Shown one piece after another: positions 27,858 to 33,169 of a stretch of 33,169 nucleotides of DNA (the stretch's first letter is position 1; each line of letters begins with the position of its first letter). The notes beneath the pieces are model-generated. The model ran no database searches. It was not told the origin of the DNA and was given only the letters and a program-made list of their open reading frames with translations. The stretch is from Paludibacteraceae bacterium. Its GTDB lineage: Bacteria > Bacteroidota > Bacteroidia > Bacteroidales > Paludibacteraceae. The stretch is from positions 1-33,169 of the forward strand of contig JAGCWQ010000179.1 in assembly GCA_017961765.1 (NCBI GenBank), read 5' to 3'. A program made the translations under genes and the position numbers.

Positions 27858-30800
27858 TTCTCAAAACTTTAATTGCAGCCGCATTGCTGTCGGTGAACAC
27901 TTTAATAATAACATTCTCTTTAATATCAGACACTTCGAAAGAGTAAGTGTAATAATTAACTATTTCCTTATTGCCATTTACGACAATAGTTTTTCCCTCT
28001 TTATCTCCTTCTGTGTCCTGATTCTCTTCCACATCTGTATTTGCATTCTCCTCCTCCGTATCGTTAGTTGGAGTTACGACGTAAGCATTACCATATCTAT
28101 CAGTAACATGCCAATCGTTAACATTCAACCTATACGACTGCACTGGGGATTTGACTGCACCGTTCATGCCATAGACTATATAGTTGAAACTACTAGGATC
28201 TTCCATGGTAACCGACAGAATCGCCGTTCCATTCTGATCTGCTCCAGTGCAAGCCAAATGGATACTGTTCATGAACTTAGGATTAGGGTATGGATCAACG
28301 CCATCGAGATTGAGAGCCAACGAATTGTGTTCAGTAATCACGTCACAACCTGCCACATAAGCGATCACACGAATCGTAAAGCCCAATTGGACTCCCTTTT
28401 GCCCGTTGTTTTTATTCTTCTCTCTCAAATAGTCAACCAAGTTGAAATTCGACAAAGTTGCTGGATTTCTGAACTTAACAAAAGCCATACGTTTCAACTC
28501 TTCAGTAGGAACAAGCAAGTCGAATCCATCTGATATCTTATACCGATTCTTCATATCTTCCGAAAGATTCAGATAATCTTTTTGTGCCTCAAGAGGAATG
28601 CCCCATGACGGACCTTCATAAGAGGTTCTTGTCCAACTAGGACTAATATAACTCTTTGATCCACCCACATCCTTAATACCATAAACATAAAGGTCATTCG
28701 ATACCATGACGCCCTCAAATTTTTCAGCATCGTCCTCGTCGTCCATGACAATCAAAACCTTCATGCTATCATACTGAGCAATAGGAGTATTCATAACACT
28801 ATAGTCTGTCTGGTCTTCAACTACCAATACATTTCCGAAGTCGTGCCATGTACTGATCAATTGGTCTTGTACAACATCATCCCAATTTAATAATCCATTA
28901 GGATCAGTGCTTGCACTAGACGCCACACAGCCATTCGCATCTTGGACCTGCATCACATGAGAACCGCTACCCACAGGAATATGGTCATTTGAATGAAACT
29001 CATCCATATAGAACTTCTTGTAATCAAGATAAGTTGTCAAATCCTCACCTTCAGGGGTTTGAGGGTATTTATTCAAACCTTCATCAGAAATGTAATCATC
29101 TCCCGTGACTTTTTCAACCTTATATAAGTAAGGTGCCACACCGCCTGTGGTTGATTTAGCATATATACGAGTAGAACCGTCATGACAAACATAACTTGCA
29201 TCAGCCTCAATCTTCAACTTAGTAGGCTGATAGATGTCAAACTCGGTAGAAAACTCACAATTCTGGTTATCTACCACGGTAATGACATGTTTACGGTTTT
29301 TGTCTTTATCTTCCCCCTCGAAGTTCATCGTAGCCAACAAATCATCCAATCTGAAAGAATAAGAGGTCTTCTCATAGATTCTGAGTCTTTTACCCATTTC
29401 TTCATTTAGTTGTTTAAATGTAGGCTCTACGTCATACAATTTTTTCAATGAATCTTTTACAACTTTCATAAGGAGTTCCGCATCAAATGCCAATTTCAAT
29501 TGGTTGAAGACATCAGCATTTTTCAAGAGATAAGACAAACTCTTATCTTGCACAACCGTATCCCTGGTTACAATCTCATTGTTATATGCATCCCTCACTG
29601 GGTCATTCTTCTTTATTGTTCTCATTACAATAGGAGTTGTGGCTGGAAGTTCGTTTCCATCAAGCAACATCTTAGTATAGAACTCATGACCACCATAAAG
29701 CATCAACTCAACAGCACCTTCACTTTCACCATAACACTTTATAGAATCGGTTGAGATAGCAGCAAGAGAAATCGGCAACCCAGAAGATTTGAAATCGAAT
29801 TCAGCATAAGCAGAACATCCCTCTTTATCGTAGGCGATAAATCCAATTCTACCCTTAGGCACGTTCGTAACACCCACTGCACCTGTATAATCTACCCACT
29901 TATTGTTAACCGAGTCTCTGTACGACAAACCTTTTTCTATCGGCTGGTCTAAACGGCGTTCAATACCATTTGTCACCGTCTTGTGGGCACAATCAGGGAA
30001 GTTTTCAAGATTACATTGATGGGTATGTTCTCTAAAATCGTTTTCATCAACATTCACAAATCCATCATCGACCGTACAATATGGATAGTACTTGCAATGA
30101 CTACCATGTCCAATCATGTAAGTGAAGTGGTCAAGCGTATTTGCAAAATCCTTATCCAACAACAGGATATTATTGTCAGACGGATTACAAAGATCCACAT
30201 GCGGCTTACCATCCAATGCGAATTTAGCTTCAACCCTCACAGTGCCACCTTTCGCAACACAACCAAGTGAATCGTAAACTCTAACCTGATAATTACCAGC
30301 AGGAAGCATTTCAGATGTATATTCTATAATTTGGTTGCCATTGTCAAGCGGCTTCTTTTTAATAGTAACATCCTGAACATAATCAGCGCCAATTAAATCG
30401 CCCTCTCCCTTCATGTTATCAAGATCAAGATTCATGTCTTCTTTATCAATATTGACGATACTGTACAAATAAGGATAGTTACCACCCTGACATTTGAAAC
30501 GGATACGTCTCTCTTCCGCATTACATACCGGATTAGCGCCTTCGGCATCGCCAAGGTATTCCGTATCAAAAACCTCCAAGCGTTTGCCTTTTGGCGGGAT
30601 GAGAGAGAAATCCTTCGTATATGTACAATTGAAAGTGTCGGTCACAATAATTGTATATTCGTCGTCAGGCAACATATCCAAACCAATCCAATCAGTAGCT
30701 ACCGACTCGCGATTGCCATTATTGTACAATGTAGGCAATGGATAAGGTAATGGATCATGATGATTCAAACTGTCTTTGATAATTTTCATGACGGCGTCAT

Positions 30801-33169
30801 TATCGCGCTCTTTTGCCTCTATATGAATAGTAGAGATATCGCTAAATACCTTAGAGCGGAACTTTGCATCTTTCGGAAGATCTTTTCCATCTATCGAGGA
30901 ATCAATCTCATACTTAGACGCAAAGAACTCTCTCTGCTGAGCATCCGTCATGATAATGGAATTTGCCCAGTTATTACCCTGATTTCTATTAGGATAAAGC
31001 GTCTTAGTGTATTTCAAATCCGAACCATTACGGTATGGCACGAAACAAACAGTACCCATGTTCATGTCGAAACACTTCACATCCTCCTTTTCGAACAAGA
31101 ACTTGATTGCTTTCTGACGTCTAACTATCGTATCAAAACTAACATTATCACCAGGACATTTATCCTCCATATCCGTATAAAGGATAACATACTTACCATC
31201 AGGCAACCCCTTATCCTCATCTGTTAATTCATACTTCAAGTCTTCCGTCTTGTCGTGACCCAGATTACCATGACCAGTAGTAAAGCCATACAAACGGTAA
31301 GATTTTGGCTCTTCTAAAGCCTCCGTCGTATAATCCCAATCCTCGCTTCCGCCATTAGGTGTATATTTAATCAAGATATGTTTGTTATCGACATAACCAC
31401 CTTCGTAACTGAAATCGATATATGCCTTATCATAATTACACTTCAATTCGACATAACTTGATTCAAGCATCTTGATAGATGGTTGCTTTAATGGTTCAAC
31501 GGTGAAAGGATATTTAATGATTTCAGCATCACACATATCACCCCATGTCACATAATACTTACCAGCAGTCAAATTTTCACCAGTTGACCAAGCATAAACA
31601 TCTCGGTCGGTAACATATGTCAAGTGGTTAGCACCCATGCCGTGCCATCTTTCATGAAGCTCACCTTGCTCATTATAATCGTAGAAACGGAGAGTATAAA
31701 CCTCGTCCGTCCATCCTGTAGCAGCCACAACAGAACGTGCATTCATAACCGAATAACAAGTACTTGGATGAACCTTAGTCTCGTCAGCATACAACGCGAG
31801 CGGTTCGGTGAGAGCCGCAATGGAAACATCTTGCAACTTACGAGACATACCATCCAAATCACAATCACCTAACTTATGAACCAAGAACAATTCATATTCG
31901 CCAGGTGCAGCATTTTCAATAAAGAATGAATCTACTGTTGACTTCGTTGTTTCCGAATAATAGAAATGAGATTCATCGTTTTTATCTACCAACTTGATGG
32001 CTACTGAATAGGCAGTTTCAGGACCCTTATAGTCAACGATTACACCACCATTGTTCTTACCAAAGCAACGCTGTTTGTAAACCTTTCTCACTTTTGCTTC
32101 AGCATCAGCCAAAGCCGAATTGTCTAATGGCAATTCTGTAAGACGCGCATATATGCCACAGTCTTCATAATAGGATTGTACTTGGGTAAATGTAACATCC
32201 ACAGGGGTAACAATAACCGTAGAAGTAACGTCTCCACCAATAACAACTTTCGTTTCGTTGTTCTTATCAGCATCCATGAACCAATATTCACGCTCATTGT
32301 TCTCTGCTCCATGTTTTGCAGTAACCAAAGTGTACTTCTTATCGCCACAAATCATCTCACGCTTCTGAGCAACAAGTTTTACAATTGACTCTAATTCCAA
32401 TCCTTCATCGTAAACACTTTCACAATTGGTACTGTCAACAGCAACAATCTTGAACTTGCCATCAGGAAGCAAGTCACTGATAAAAGAGGAAGAGAGAGTC
32501 GTGTCGGAAATCTGTATTGAAGTACCATCAGCAGTTTCCACCTTATAAACATACGGTGCAGATCCGCCAGCAACTTTTGCCTTTATAAAGCGTTGATCCC
32601 ATTCACATCGAGCCGCTTTAGCGTCAAAATCGACACTGCTAATATGGAACATACCTTTCTCCTTAGAGTAGGCTGTCAAGTCAAATTCTTTCTCGACGGT
32701 ACGCTTACAGTAATCTGTTGTTGAAAGCGTATAGACACCGGCTCCTTGATCGGATAATTCGAAATAAGCCTTGCCCTCAACGAGCTTTGGCTTTGCACCA
32801 TCCTTAACAACCTCGTCGCCCCTCTTCAAAACAGCATAGAACTCTGGATCCCAGGAAGAAGCAACGAAGGTTACACTACCATCTGCGCGGTCAAGACAAG
32901 TATAGGCCTTGTTTTCGCCCATGTCGATAGTGAGAGGATCCTCATAAGCGGCTGGTATTACCTGTTCCTTCGTGTAGAAGGTATCTTGACACTGATCCCA
33001 CATATAGAAGATGTTTTGTCCTTCTGGAAGATGCCATAGATCGAACGCCACAACGCCACTTCTTAGCGTTTCCCCACAATGGGTATTCGTACCCGATTTA
33101 TTTCCGTTTCGTTCGATACACCATGAATACAATCCATCTTGCCATCCGGTCATCTCAAAATGCATACGA
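27847..33169 (-). CDS. giant SprB-repeat surface protein, 5' end outside the window
   Basis: At least 1773 residues; the frame is still open at the window edge, so the first visible Met (33165) is probably internal and no signal peptide can be judged. Seen: several SprB-like repeats with the pattern C-x(n)-G-x(n)-GG-x-x-PY-x-Y, counted from the first visible Met. Examples are CEWDQRFIKAKVAGGSAPYV near 188, CFGKNNGGVIVDY near 365, a CFDMNMGTVCFVPY copy near 695, CQGGNYPYLYSI near 895, CYGESEGAVELMLYGG near 1148 and STTGGVAPYLYKV near 1335. Known: such repeats occur in SprB-type adhesins that ride on the gliding machinery. No typical gliding-associated or type IX sorting C-terminus is seen. The protein ends after an acidic linker (TEEENANTDVEENQDTEGD) and one short beta module (AAIKVLRNAK). 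Overlaps the beta-barrel gene. Confidence 0.8.
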   Translation of the reverse strand, partial: RMHFEMTGWQDGLYSWCIERNGNKSGTNTHCGETLRSGVVAFDLWHLPEGQNIFYMWDQCQDTFYTKEQVIPAAYEDPLTIDMGENKAYTCLDRADGSVTFVASSWDPEFYAVLKRGDEVVKDGAKPKLVEGKAYFELSDQGAGVYTLSTTDYCKRTVEKEFDLTAYSKEKGMFHISSVDFDAKAARCEWDQRFIKAKVAGGSAPYVYKVETADGTSIQISDTTLSSSFISDLLPDGKFKIVAVDSTNCESVYDEGLELESIVKLVAQKREMICGDKKYTLVTAKHGAENNEREYWFMDADKNNETKVVIGGDVTSTVIVTPVDVTFTQVQSYYEDCGIYARLTELPLDNSALADAEAKVRKVYKQRCFGKNNGGVIVDYKGPETAYSVAIKLVDKNDESHFYYSETTKSTVDSFFIENAAPGEYELFLVHKLGDCDLDGMSRKLQDVSIAALTEPLALYADETKVHPSTCYSVMNARSVVAATGWTDEVYTLRFYDYNEQGELHERWHGMGANHLTYVTDRDVYAWSTGENLTAGKYYVTWGDMCDAEIIKYPFTVEPLKQPSIKMLESSYVELKCNYDKAYIDFSYEGGYVDNKHILIKYTPNGGSEDWDYTTEALEEPKSYRLYGFTTGHGNLGHDKTEDLKYELTDEDKGLPDGKYVILYTDMEDKCPGDNVSFDTIVRRQKAIKFLFEKEDVKCFDMNMGTVCFVPYRNGSDLKYTKTLYPNRNQGNNWANSIIMTDAQQREFFASKYEIDSSIDGKDLPKDAKFRSKVFSDISTIHIEAKERDNDAVMKIIKDSLNHHDPLPYPLPTLYNNGNRESVATDWIGLDMLPDDEYTIIVTDTFNCTYTKDFSLIPPKGKRLEVFDTEYLGDAEGANPVCNAEERRIRFKCQGGNYPYLYSIVNIDKEDMNLDLDNMKGEGDLIGADYVQDVTIKKKPLDNGNQIIEYTSEMLPAGNYQVRVYDSLGCVAKGGTVRVEAKFALDGKPHVDLCNPSDNNILLLDKDFANTLDHFTYMIGHGSHCKYYPYCTVDDGFVNVDENDFREHTHQCNLENFPDCAHKTVTNGIERRLDQPIEKGLSYRDSVNNKWVDYTGAVGVTNVPKGRIGFIAYDKEGCSAYAEFDFKSSGLPISLAAISTDSIKCYGESEGAVELMLYGGHEFYTKMLLDGNELPATTPIVMRTIKKNDPVRDAYNNEIVTRDTVVQDKSLSYLLKNADVFNQLKLAFDAELLMKVVKDSLKKLYDVEPTFKQLNEEMGKRLRIYEKTSYSFRLDDLLATMNFEGEDKDKNRKHVITVVDNQNCEFSTEFDIYQPTKLKIEADASYVCHDGSTRIYAKSTTGGVAPYLYKVEKVTGDDYISDEGLNKYPQTPEGEDLTTYLDYKKFYMDEFHSNDHIPVGSGSHVMQVQDANGCVASSASTDPNGLLNWDDVVQDQLISTWHDFGNVLVVEDQTDYSVMNTPIAQYDSMKVLIVMDDEDDAEKFEGVMVSNDLYVYGIKDVGGSKSYISPSWTRTSYEGPSWGIPLEAQKDYLNLSEDMKNRYKISDGFDLLVPTEELKRMAFVKFRNPATLSNFNLVDYLREKNKNNGQKGVQLGFTIRVIAYVAGCDVITEHNSLALNLDGVDPYPNPKFMNSIHLACTGADQNGTAILSVTMEDPSSFNYIVYGMNGAVKSPVQSYRLNVNDWHVTDRYGNAYVVTPTNDTEEENANTDVEENQDTEGDKEGKTIVVNGNKEIVNYYTYSFEVSDIKENVIIKVFTDSNAAAIKVLRNAK

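Overview
The window looks like chromosomal DNA of a Bacteroidota bacterium, most likely of the order Bacteroidales. The grounds are TAnnTTTG-type promoter boxes, weak Shine-Dalgarno sites, signal peptides ending in AQ/SQ, and lineage-typical families (MutS2 with Smr, TANFOR and SprB-like surface proteins). The genus cannot be read from the sequence.

Layout. 1-1000 is a gene-poor junkyard: a minus-strand structured RNA candidate (about 40-190), a palindromic REP/MITE-like element (291-372), and the wreck of a zeta-type toxin/antitoxin pair (373-700). 1030-14770 is well-conserved housekeeping DNA: mutS2; a nicotinamidase-like hydrolase, macro-domain protein and pncB in a row; then on the minus strand an AsmA-like/GT51 peptidoglycan glycosyltransferase, a GH13 glycosidase and the NAD(P)HX repair enzyme nnr; then on the plus strand an ABC-F ATPase, an RlmB-type methyltransferase and an RluA-family pseudouridine synthase. 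Four of these genes (3779-7698) form an NAD salvage and repair neighbourhood.

14928-33169 is a different landscape: a minus-strand series of secreted or outer-membrane genes, very likely one operon. In order of transcription they are a giant SprB-repeat surface protein (cut by the window edge), an outer-membrane beta-barrel, a 1698-residue TANFOR/metallopeptidase protein with an AT-rich C-terminal half, a 64-residue small secreted candidate, a very large beta-rich exported protein, and a multi-Fn3 protein. Genes overlap or lie within 50 bases of each other and a bidirectional terminator closes the unit. I read it as an envelope or surface apparatus of unknown function.

The most striking local signal is in the large beta-rich gene. 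Its 869-codon and 365-codon halves are in exactly the same frame, separated by a single TAG and eight sense codons. The second half has no signal peptide, no other stop, and still overlaps the next gene. This is either a very recent nonsense mutation (CAG to TAG is one change) or a readthrough/split-protein arrangement. TAG ends at least four other genes here, so wholesale reassignment is unlikely.
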